Shown here: positions 5,806 through 12,226 of the stretch, one piece after another
How positions within the stretch are numbered: position 1 is the first letter of the stretch
Layout: the number at the start of each line of letters is the position of its first letter
From: Pseudomonadota bacterium
Lineage (GTDB): Bacteria; Pseudomonadota; Alphaproteobacteria; Caulobacterales; Caulobacteraceae
Reading direction: 5' to 3'
Assembly: GCA_023445955.1 (NCBI GenBank)
Contig: JAEXJH010000066.1
Coordinates: 1 to 12,226, forward strand
Length of the DNA: 12,226 nucleotides
The notes under the pieces: model-generated
What the model saw: the letters and a program-made list of their open reading frames with translations, nothing else
Told to the model about the DNA's origin: nothing
The model's database searches: none
Program-made: the position numbers and the translations under genes

Positions 5806-7113
5806 TCAGCCCCGTCCGATCGAGGCGTAGGTGAAGCCGTGGCGGACCATCTCGCCGGGCTTGTAGACGTTGCGCAGGTCGACCACGACCGGGGCCTTCA
5901 TCAGGAGCTTCAGGCGGTCGAGGTCGAGCGCCCGGAACTGATCCCATTCGGTGATCAGCACCAGAGCGTCGACGCCCTCAGCCGCCTCGTAGGCGCCGGT
6001 CTTGAAGTCGACGTCCTTCAACATGTGGGCGGCTTCCTTGGCGCCCTCCGGATCAAACGCCTGCACCTTGGCGCCGAGCGCCTGCAGGGCCGGGATGATG
6101 TCGAGGCTGGGGGCGTCGCGCATGTCATCGGTGTTGGGCTTGAAGGTCAGGCCCAGCACGCCGATCGTCTTGCCGGCCAGATCCTCGGCGCCGATGGCGG
6201 CCGCCACCTTGCCGGCCATGGCCTTCTTGCGGGCGTCGTTGACCTCGACCGTGGTCTCGATCAGCCGGGTCGGGGCGCCATAGTCCTGGGCCGTCTTGAC
6301 CAGGGCGATGGTGTCCTTGGGGAAGCAGCTGCCGCCATAGCCGGGGCCAGCGTTGAGGAACTTGCCGCCGATGCGCTTGTCCAGGCCGATGCCCTTGGCC
6401 ACCTGCTGGACGTCCGCGCCGACCTTCTCGCAGAGGTCGGCCATCTCGTTGATGAAGGTGATCTTCATGGCGAGGAAGGCGTTGGCCGCGTACTTGATCA
6501 GCTCGCTGGTGCGGCGGCCGGTGAAGACGATCGGGGTCTCGTTGAGGCTCAGCGGACGATAGAGCTCGCGCATCACCGCCTGGGCGCGCTCGTCGTCGGT
6601 GCCGACGACCACACGGTCGGGGCGCTTGAAGTCCTCGATGGCCGCGCCTTCGCGCAGGAATTCCGGGTTCGACACGACCGCGAACTGGGCGTTCGGGTTG
6701 GCCTTCTTGATGATCGCCTCGACCTCGTCGCCGGTGCCGACCGGCACGGTCGACTTCGTGACGACCACGGTGAAGCCGTCGATCAGGCCGGCGATCTCTT
6801 CGGCCGCAGCGTAGACGTAAGACAGGTCCGCATGGCCGTCGCCGCGGCGGGTGGGCGTGCCCACGGCGATGAACACCGCGTCGGCGTCCTTGATCGCTTG
6901 CGCGCCTTCCAGCGTGAAGAACAGGCGGCCCTCACGGACGTTGCGGGCGACCAGGTCGTCCAGGCCCGGCTCGAAGATCGGGATCTCGCCCTTCTCCAGC
7001 CGCTCGATCTTGCTCGGATCCTTGTCGATGCACGTCACCACGTGACCGAAGTCGGCGAAACAAGCCCCAGACACCAGGCCCACATAACCCGTGCCAATCA
7101 TCGCTACGCGCAT
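5806..7113 (-). CDS. ugd: UDP-glucose 6-dehydrogenase
   Basis: This 435-residue enzyme, standard length for bacterial UGDs, oxidises UDP-glucose to UDP-glucuronate with two NAD in the cytoplasm. Seen: the N-terminal Rossmann motif GTGYVG (7-12), Asp30 for NAD, FEPGLDDL (48-54), VGTPT, TKSTVPVGT, NPEFLREG (149-156), Lys207 and Asn211 in IKYAANAFLA, the catalytic Cys263 in GGSCFPKD with Asp267, and GLTFKPNTDDMRDAPS before the C-terminal UDP-binding domain. All catalytic residues are present. The start at 7113-7111 is chosen because AGGA lies seven bases upstream and the Rossmann strand begins directly (MRVAMIG); an in-frame ATG six codons earlier (7131) adds MDQDAS with no support. It is followed after four bases by the 4-epimerase gene and is divergent from galE, 190 bases away. 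Confidence 0.96.
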   Translation of the reverse strand: MRVAMIGTGYVGLVSGACFADFGHVVTCIDKDPSKIERLEKGEIPIFEPGLDDLVARNVREGRLFFTLEGAQAIKDADAVFIAVGTPTRRGDGHADLSYVYAAAEEIAGLIDGFTVVVTKSTVPVGTGDEVEAIIKKANPNAQFAVVSNPEFLREGAAIEDFKRPDRVVVGTDDERAQAVMRELYRPLSLNETPIVFTGRRTSELIKYAANAFLAMKITFINEMADLCEKVGADVQQVAKGIGLDKRIGGKFLNAGPGYGGSCFPKDTIALVKTAQDYGAPTRLIETTVEVNDARKKAMAGKVAAAIGAEDLAGKTIGVLGLTFKPNTDDMRDAPSLDIIPALQALGAKVQAFDPEGAKEAAHMLKDVDFKTGAYEAAEGVDALVLITEWDQFRALDLDRLKLLMKAPVVVDLRNVYKPGEMVRHGFTYASIGRG

Positions 7114-7303
7114 CGAAGCATCCTGATCCAACCACAGCGCCGCCCCACGCAGCGCCTCCGCCTATTCCAGCAATCAGCCCGCCGAGGCAAGCCAAGGACG
7201 CAAAACACCCAGGGCGGTGACAACTTGATGACCGATAAGCGCATCGGCTTTCAACCGAGGCGCAAACCCGCTAGCCAGAGCGCACATCGCGTGGGGGATA
7301 ACG
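7114..7303. promoter_or_regulatory. Divergent promoter region between ugd and galE
   Basis: These 190 bases between divergent starts form the largest gene-free gap in the window and are inferred to hold promoters for the ugd operon (minus) and galE (plus). A run of five G at 7293-7297, six bases before the ATG at 7304, is the probable galE ribosome binding site. AGGA seven bases before the ugd ATG serves the other strand. TTGATG (7227-7232) and GCTAGC (7270-7275) weakly recall promoter elements but are too far apart to pair. I see no convincing RNA gene, and no strong palindrome. Confidence 0.4.
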
Positions 7304-8281
7304 ATGCAGACCGTTCTCGTGGCCGGCGGCGCCGGATATGTCGGCTCGCACTGCTGTTTGGCGCTGGCCGCGGCCGGCTTCCGGCCGGTGGTGTTCGACG
7401 ACCTCTCCAACGGCCATCGCGAGCACGTCCGGTGGGGACCGCTTGAAGTTGGCGACATCCGTGACGCCGCGCGGCTGGACGCCGCGTTCGCGCAGCACCA
7501 GCCGGTCGCGGTCCTGCACTTCGCCGCCCGCATCGAGGTCGGGGAGTCGGTCAAGAACCCCGGCGTCTTCTTCGACAACAATGTCGGCGGCGCGATCACC
7601 CTGGTCGAGGCCGCGCGGCGCGCTGGCGTGAACGCCCTGGTGTTCTCCTCGACCTGCGCCACCTTCGGCGACCCGGTGACCTTGCCGATGGCCGAGGATC
7701 ACCCGCAAGCGCCGCTCAATCCCTATGGCCGCAGCAAGCTGATGGTCGAGCAGGCCCTGGCCGATTACGACCGCTATGTCGGTTTCCGCAGCGCGGTGAT
7801 GCGCTACTTCAACGCCGCCGGCGCCGATCCGGAAGGCCGCATCGGCGAGTGGCATGAGCCGGAGACCCACGCCATCCCGCTGGCCATCCAGGTGGCCCTG
7901 GGCCAGCGCTCGCACTTCACGATCTTCGGCGACGACTACGATACCCGCGACGGCACGGCGGTGCGCGACTATGTCCACGTGCTGGACCTGGCCGACGCCC
8001 ACGTCGCGGCGCTGAAGCGCCTGCTGGCGGGTGGCTCGTCGGAATCCTACAATCTCGGCACCGGCGCCGGCACCACGGTGCGCGAGCTGGTCGACGGCGT
8101 GGGACGGGCGGTCGGAACGCCGCTGGCGGTGCAGATGGCCCCGCGCCGACCGGGCGATGCGCCCATCCTGGTGGGCGACAACGCCAAGGCCCGCGAGCAG
8201 CTCGGCTGGAACCCGTCGCGCGATCTCGACGCCATCCTGTCCAGCGCCTGGAAGTGGCATCAGGCCCAGGCGAGCGCCTGA
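7304..8281 (+). CDS. galE: UDP-glucose 4-epimerase
   Basis: This 325-residue extended SDR interconverts UDP-glucose and UDP-galactose with tightly bound NAD in the cytoplasm. Seen: GGAGYVGSH (8-16), FDDLSNGHRE (31-40, the GalE-type loop after strand 2), HFAARIEVGESVKNP, SSTCATFG (115-122) with Thr117 in the place of the catalytic Ser/Thr, Y141-G-R-S-K145, RYFNAAGADPEGRIGE, and GTAVRDYVHVLDLADAH. These segments separate it from the GlcA epimerase encoded across the divergent region. Length is near the family's usual 330-340. It probably supplies UDP-Gal for surface glycans alongside ugd. The next gene begins about 140 bases downstream on the same strand, so it may or may not be co-transcribed. 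GlcNAc-accepting GalE variants cannot be excluded by eye. Confidence 0.93.
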   Translation: MQTVLVAGGAGYVGSHCCLALAAAGFRPVVFDDLSNGHREHVRWGPLEVGDIRDAARLDAAFAQHQPVAVLHFAARIEVGESVKNPGVFFDNNVGGAITLVEAARRAGVNALVFSSTCATFGDPVTLPMAEDHPQAPLNPYGRSKLMVEQALADYDRYVGFRSAVMRYFNAAGADPEGRIGEWHEPETHAIPLAIQVALGQRSHFTIFGDDYDTRDGTAVRDYVHVLDLADAHVAALKRLLAGGSSESYNLGTGAGTTVRELVDGVGRAVGTPLAVQMAPRRPGDAPILVGDNAKAREQLGWNPSRDLDAILSSAWKWHQAQASA

Positions 8282-8297
8282 GGCGACGCCCGGCGAG

Positions 8298-8330
8298 CGG
8301 GTAAAAATCACCCGTTGCGCACGGTTGCGC
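8298..8330. repeat. Short hairpin and 7-base direct repeat upstream of the MHYT-GGDEF-EAL gene
   Basis: CGGGT (8298-8302) and ACCCG (8310-8314) form a small 5-bp inverted repeat around an A-rich loop. Directly after it GTTGCGC occurs twice (8314-8320 and 8324-8330), ten bases start to start, about one helical turn. This lies 17 to 49 bases after the galE stop. It might be a regulator site for the downstream gene or a weak galE 3' structure; no T-run follows. Short enough to be chance. Confidence 0.25.
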
Positions 8331-8420
8331 GGACCAGTTGTCGCGGCAAACTCGCGTGAAACGCTTTATTTGCAACTCTGCCTGTAGCTCTAAGGGGATG
8401 TGACCCTTGGGGGGCCGTGC

Positions 8421-10838
8421 GTGCTCAAGTTTTTGACCTGTCTGACGACGCAACATGACTTGCGCCTGGTGCTTGTCGCCGGCGTCGTCTGCATCGCCGG
8501 CTGCTTCACCACGTTCCGCCTTTACTCGCGGATGCGGGGCGCCCGAGGCGTCGTGCGCGCCGCCTGGCTGCTGCTGACCGGCCTGGTCGCCGGCTCCAGC
8601 GTCTGGGCCACCCACTTCATCGCCATGGTCGCCTTCACGCCCGGCTTGAAGACCGGCTACAGCCCGACCGGCACCCTGCTGTCGCTGATGATCGCCGTCC
8701 TGTTCATGGCAAGCGGCTTCGCGGTCGCCTCGGCCCAGCGGTCGACCACCAACGATTTCGCTGGCGGCGTGCTGATCGGTCTCGGCGTCGCGGCCATGCA
8801 CTATACCGGCATGTCGGCCTTCGTGACCCAGGGCCACCTGGTCTGGGAACACGCCACCGTCGGCTTCTCGGCCATCCTGGGCGTCGGCGGCGCGACCGCC
8901 GCCCTCGTCCTGGCCGGCCAGGCGCGCACCGTGAAGAGCCAGGCCATCGGCGGCGGCCTGCTGTGCCTGGGCATCGTGGCCCTGCACTTCACCGGCATGT
9001 CGGCCATCACCATCATCCCGGACGCCGGCGTCCAGGTGCCCGAGCAGCTGCTGTCGGGCGGCATCCTGACCCTGGCCGTCGGTTCGATCACGGCCATGAT
9101 CATCCTGGGCGGCCTCGGCGCCGTCGCCATCGAATCCCAGACCTCGCGCTCGGCCCTCGAGCGCATCCGCCGCCTGGCCAACGCCGCCTATGAGGGCTTG
9201 GTCGTGGTCCAGCAGGGCAAGATCAACGACGCCAACGCCGCCTTCTGCGAGCTGGTCGGCGCCGAGCTTGGCGACCTGGTCGGCCGCTCGCTGATGGGCG
9301 ATATCCTGACCCTGGACGAAGCCGGCCCGGCCCGCGAGGGCGTCCGCCGCGAAGGCAAGATCCAGCCGATCGCCGGCGGCCGCGAAATCCCCGTCGAGGT
9401 GTTCTCGCGCCTGATGGATGACGGCGCCCGCATCGAGACCTCGGGCCTGACGGTCCTGGCCGTCCGCGACCTGCGCGAACGTCGCGCGGCCGAGGAGAAG
9501 ATTCGCTACCTGGCCGAGCACGACGGCCTGACCGGCCTGCCGAACCGCAACTCGCTGCAGGCCCGCCTGGGCGCGGCGCTGGATCGCGTCGAGGCCTCTG
9601 GCGAGAGCCTGTCGGTGATCTGCATCGACCTGGATCACTTCAAGGAAGCCAACGACCAGCACGGTCATCTGGCCGGCGACGCCATCCTGGTCGAGACCGC
9701 TCGCCGCCTGCAGTCCGCGGTGCAAGCGCCGTCCTTCGCCGCGCGTCTGGGCGGCGACGAGTTCATCATCGTCCTGGTGGGGGGCGGCGACCAGCCGACC
9801 GCGGCAGCCGAGCTGGCGGGCCGCCTGCTCGAGCTGCTGTCGGCCCCGGTGGTCTATGACGGCCAGGAACTGGCCCTGGGCTCCAGCCTGGGCGTCAGCC
9901 TGTTCCCCGACGACGGCCGCACGACCGAGTCGCTGATGGCGAACGCCGACATGGCGCTCTACCGCGCCAAGGAAAGCGGCCGCGGGGTCTATCGCTTCTT
10001 CAAGCGCGAGATGGACGACAGCATCCGCGAGCGCCGCAACCTGGCCCGCGACCTGCGCCAGGGCATCGCCGACGAGGAGCTGGTGGTCCACTACCAGCCG
10101 CTGGCCCGCGCCACCGACGGCGAGGTCTGCGGCTTCGAGGCCCTGGTTCGCTGGAAGCACCCGACGCGCGGCATGATCCCGCCGCTGGAATTCATTCCGG
10201 TCGCCGAGGAAAACGGCCTGATCGGTCCGCTGGGCGACTGGGTCCTGCGCCGCGCCTGCGCCGACGCCGCCTCTTGGGAGAAGCCACTGCGCATCGCGGT
10301 CAATCTCTCGCCGATCCAGCTGCACAACCCGGCCCTGCCGAGCCTGGTGCACGAGGTTCTGATCACCACCGGCCTGTCGCCCTCGCGCCTGGAGCTGGAG
10401 ATCACCGAGAGCGCGCTCTTCAAGGACTATCAGCGCGCGCTGGACAACCTGCGCCGCCTGAAGGCCCTGGGCGTGCGGATCGCCATGGACGACTTCGGCA
10501 CCGGCTTCTCGTCGCTGTCGACCCTGCAGTCGTTCCCGTTCGACAAGATCAAGATCGACAAGAGCTTCGTCGAGAACATCCATCGCCACGACCGCGCTAC
10601 CGTCATCGTGCGCGCCGTGCTGGGCCTGGGCCGCAGCCTGGAGATCCCGGTCGTCGCCGAGGGTGTGGAGACCGAGGAGCAGATCATCTTCCTGCGCGGC
10701 GAGAACTGCACCGAGCTGCAGGGCTACGCCATCGGCCGTCCGGCCCCGATCGACACCCTGACGGCCTGGACCATCGCCGGCGCCCTGCCATCGCCATTGA
10801 CCGTCGAGACCAAGCCAGCCGCCAAGCGCTCGGCCTGA
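8421..10838 (+). CDS. Membrane MHYT-PAS-GGDEF-EAL protein, predicted c-di-GMP phosphodiesterase
   Basis: Predicted 805 residues. An N-terminal MHYT sensor (about 1-235, seven helices) carries WATHF (62-66), MHYT (126-129) and LHFT (188-191); such domains are proposed to bind a metal and sense a gas. A PAS-like segment follows (about 246-360). The GGDEF domain (about 365-525) has HDGLTGLPNRN, DLDHFKEAND and an intact GGDEF at 444-448, but no RxxD inhibitory site (QAPS at 435-438). The EAL domain (about 540-790) has EALVRW (573-578), NLSPIQL, ELEITES, DDFGTGFSS (D690, D691), KIKIDKSF and VVAEGVE, so all usual metal and catalytic positions look present. It most likely degrades c-di-GMP, the GGDEF perhaps acting as GTP-binding regulator or cyclase. 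GTG 8421 is favoured over GTG 8400 because GGGGGG (8409-8414) is well spaced and MLKFLTCL resembles usual MHYT starts. From memory, CC_0091 of C. crescentus is the likely counterpart. Confidence 0.92.
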   Translation: MLKFLTCLTTQHDLRLVLVAGVVCIAGCFTTFRLYSRMRGARGVVRAAWLLLTGLVAGSSVWATHFIAMVAFTPGLKTGYSPTGTLLSLMIAVLFMASGFAVASAQRSTTNDFAGGVLIGLGVAAMHYTGMSAFVTQGHLVWEHATVGFSAILGVGGATAALVLAGQARTVKSQAIGGGLLCLGIVALHFTGMSAITIIPDAGVQVPEQLLSGGILTLAVGSITAMIILGGLGAVAIESQTSRSALERIRRLANAAYEGLVVVQQGKINDANAAFCELVGAELGDLVGRSLMGDILTLDEAGPAREGVRREGKIQPIAGGREIPVEVFSRLMDDGARIETSGLTVLAVRDLRERRAAEEKIRYLAEHDGLTGLPNRNSLQARLGAALDRVEASGESLSVICIDLDHFKEANDQHGHLAGDAILVETARRLQSAVQAPSFAARLGGDEFIIVLVGGGDQPTAAAELAGRLLELLSAPVVYDGQELALGSSLGVSLFPDDGRTTESLMANADMALYRAKESGRGVYRFFKREMDDSIRERRNLARDLRQGIADEELVVHYQPLARATDGEVCGFEALVRWKHPTRGMIPPLEFIPVAEENGLIGPLGDWVLRRACADAASWEKPLRIAVNLSPIQLHNPALPSLVHEVLITTGLSPSRLELEITESALFKDYQRALDNLRRLKALGVRIAMDDFGTGFSSLSTLQSFPFDKIKIDKSFVENIHRHDRATVIVRAVLGLGRSLEIPVVAEGVETEEQIIFLRGENCTELQGYAIGRPAPIDTLTAWTIAGALPSPLTVETKPAAKRSA

Positions 10839-10847
10839 GGCGATCAA

Positions 10848-10878
10848 CCGGGCGTCGAACGCATTGCGCGGCGCCCGG
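10848..10878 (+). terminator. Weak hairpin after the GGDEF-EAL gene, possible terminator
   Basis: CCGGGCG (10848-10854) and CGCCCGG (10872-10878) form a perfect 7-bp G/C stem around a 17-base loop, starting ten bases after the stop codon. There is no T-run after it, so intrinsic termination is doubtful. It could instead protect the 3' end of the transcript or assist Rho-dependent release. Confidence 0.3.
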
Positions 10879-10949
10879 AACATCGTATTCCTTGAGACGT
10901 TAGACGGGTCCAAGCGGGGCTGTAGAGCGGCAATCGGGGCGAGGCTGGC

Positions 10950-12226
10950 GTGCTGGGACGGACGGCTATCAGGTTCGTGACGGCGGCCGACCGGCGCGAG
11001 TTGCGCTACGGCGTGGCGCTGCTGTTCGTCGGCCTGGCCATCGCCGGCCGCTTTCTGGCGGTCTTCGTCTTCGGCACCCCGATCTATTTCCCGACCTTCT
11101 TCGTCGCGGTCATGGTCGCGGCGATGGTCGGCGGATTGGGGCCGGGCATCCTGGCCCTGACGCTGTGCGCCCTGATCGCCTGGCGATTCTGGATGTCGCC
11201 CGACGGCTCGTGGGTTCTTCATGCCCGAGAAGCCGCGCAGCTGATGATGTTCCTGCTGTGCGGCGGGCTGATCGTCGTCCTGGTCGAGGCGCTGCGTCGG
11301 GCGGTTCGGGCGGGTTTGGCCGCCGAGGCGCGCTTCCGGGCGGCGCAGGAAGGGTCGCTGGACGCCTTCGTGATCCTGGAACCGGTGCGCGAGGCTGGAC
11401 GGGTCGTCGACTTCCGCTGGACCTATGCCAATCCGATGGCCGAGGTCATGGGGCCCAAGGGCGTCTCGACCCTGCTGGGCCGCCGCGTGCTGGACGTCTT
11501 CCGCGACGAGACCGGCCGCGAGATGGTCGAGCGTCTTCTAAGGCTCCTGGAGACTGGCGGACCCGACGATCTCGACGTGCGGCGGATGATCGACGGCGAA
11601 GAGCGTTGGATCCGCTCCAGCGGCGTGCGCCTGGTCGACGACCTGGCGGTGACCTTCCGGGACGTGACCCAGGAGCGCCGCGCGGCCGCGGCGCTGCGCA
11701 GCAGCGAGGAGCTGTTTCGTGGGGTGGCCAACACCGCGCCGGTGCTGATTTGGGCGACCTCCGCGCAGGGCGGGGCCGACTGGTTCAACCAGGCCTGGCT
11801 GGACTTTCGGGGCGCGAGCCTGGAGGCGGAACGGGGCGCGGGCTGGCTGAGCGGCGTGCATCCCGAGGACCGTAAGACCGGCCTGGATACGGCCAACGCC
11901 GCCGCCAGGACGGGCCAGCCGTTCAATGTCGCCTTCCGCTTGCGCCGCGCCGACGGGGCCTGGCGTTGGATCAACAGTGTCGGCGCGCCGCGCTTCGACG
12001 AGGCCGGCGTCTATCGCGGCTATATCGGCAGCTGCTTCGACTTCACCGAGACGGTCGAGGCGCGCAAGGACCTGGAGGGCCGCGTCGCCGAGCGCACCGC
12101 CGCCCTGGAGGCCAGCATGGCCGAGACCGCCCGCGCCCAGGCGGCGCTGGCCCAGGCGCAGCGGCTGGAGACGGTCGGCCGGCTGACCGGCGGGGTGGCG
12201 CACGACTTCAACAACCTGCTGACGGT
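10950..12226 (+). CDS. PAS-domain membrane sensor histidine kinase, partial at right edge
   Basis: From GTG 10950 an open frame of 425 codons runs off the window. An N-terminal membrane region has about four hydrophobic segments (roughly 20-41, 47-62, 65-80, 96-113) and resembles the compact KdpD-like DUF4118 sensor module, with GGLGPGILAL. A first PAS-like domain covers about 125-235. A second, PAS_3-type, covers about 245-365, with WFNQAWLDF, VHPEDR and RRADGAWRWI. A coiled coil rich in Ala/Glu/Gln (about 366-405) leads to the phosphoacceptor H-box, RLTGGVAHDFNNLLT, with His418. The ATPase domain, and any receiver domain, lie beyond the edge; this H-box type is common in hybrid kinases. The start is uncertain: no strong Shine-Dalgarno is present (GAGG at 10941-10944), and GTG 10977 is an alternative. 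The signal is unknown. Confidence 0.87.
   Translation, partial: MLGRTAIRFVTAADRRELRYGVALLFVGLAIAGRFLAVFVFGTPIYFPTFFVAVMVAAMVGGLGPGILALTLCALIAWRFWMSPDGSWVLHAREAAQLMMFLLCGGLIVVLVEALRRAVRAGLAAEARFRAAQEGSLDAFVILEPVREAGRVVDFRWTYANPMAEVMGPKGVSTLLGRRVLDVFRDETGREMVERLLRLLETGGPDDLDVRRMIDGEERWIRSSGVRLVDDLAVTFRDVTQERRAAAALRSSEELFRGVANTAPVLIWATSAQGGADWFNQAWLDFRGASLEAERGAGWLSGVHPEDRKTGLDTANAAARTGQPFNVAFRLRRADGAWRWINSVGAPRFDEAGVYRGYIGSCFDFTETVEARKDLEGRVAERTAALEASMAETARAQAALAQAQRLETVGRLTGGVAHDFNNLLT

Noticed and set aside
5695..7446. A 583-codon plus-strand frame across the 4-epimerase, ugd and galE start
   Set aside because: It is antisense to two enzymes with complete catalytic motifs and has low-complexity Val/Asp/Arg/Gly composition; a codon-bias shadow.
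8398..8403. ATG immediately followed by TGA (minimal start-stop) upstream of the GGDEF-EAL gene
   Set aside because: Although preceded by AAGGGG, a start-stop pair at this distance is easily chance and nothing else supports a regulatory role.
8400..8420. GTG 8400 as start of the MHYT-GGDEF-EAL protein
   Set aside because: Its nearest purine run (AAGGGG) is only two or three bases away, and the extra seven residues are not typical of MHYT proteins; GTG 8421 has a well-spaced GGGGGG.
7917..11222. A 1101-codon open frame on the minus strand opposite galE and the GGDEF-EAL gene
   Set aside because: It is rich in Gln, Asp, Arg, Gly and Ala with no recognisable domain, and lies antisense to strongly identified genes. 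High G/C third positions create such long antisense frames.

Overview
The window is compact, high-GC DNA with strong G/C preference at third codon positions, almost fully coding, and with no RNA genes, insertion sequences or CRISPR arrays that I can see. Protein content and gene order point to an alphaproteobacterium of the Caulobacter type. From memory, and not checked here, C. crescentus carries a similar set (a GGDEF-EAL phosphodiesterase, galE, UDP-glucose dehydrogenase and the holdfast glycosyltransferase hfsJ) around CC_0091 to CC_0095. No gene-free stretch exceeds about 190 bases.

Layout. At 1-627 (minus) lies the N-terminal part of an isoaspartyl peptidase/L-asparaginase cut by the left edge. 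The outermost 32 bases form a G/C fold-back. Divergent from it, 697-1695 (plus) encodes a zinc-independent quinone-oxidoreductase-like MDR enzyme. Next comes a WecG/TagA glycosyltransferase (about 1802-2722, probable hfsJ), whose leader can fold into a strong hairpin that buries its Shine-Dalgarno. It is followed by a putative 63-residue single-span membrane protein (2783-2974). An apparent two-gene unit comes next: a short-chain dehydrogenase (3062-3952) whose stop overlaps the GTG start of an EamA-type transporter (3949-4842). A TGATCA-N-TGATCA inverted repeat precedes the pair.

On the minus strand, a tight pair encodes UDP-glucuronate 4-epimerase (4830-5801) and UDP-glucose 6-dehydrogenase (5806-7113). 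Divergently, galE (7304-8281) is followed by a MHYT-PAS-GGDEF-EAL protein (8421-10838) and the start of a PAS histidine kinase (10950 to the right edge, plus).

How they fit together. The three sugar-nucleotide enzymes form a supply module: UDP-Glc to UDP-GlcA to UDP-GalA, plus UDP-Glc/UDP-Gal interconversion. It sits beside an envelope-polysaccharide glycosyltransferase and a membrane c-di-GMP enzyme with an apparently intact phosphodiesterase domain. The theme is surface polysaccharide and attachment. The peptidase, MDR enzyme, SDR and transporter look like unrelated metabolic neighbours. Nothing here looks like a wholly new system. The most interesting items are the SD-occluding hairpin of the hfsJ-like gene, the small membrane ORF downstream of it, the SDR with an altered catalytic tetrad, and the candidate operator in front of the SDR.
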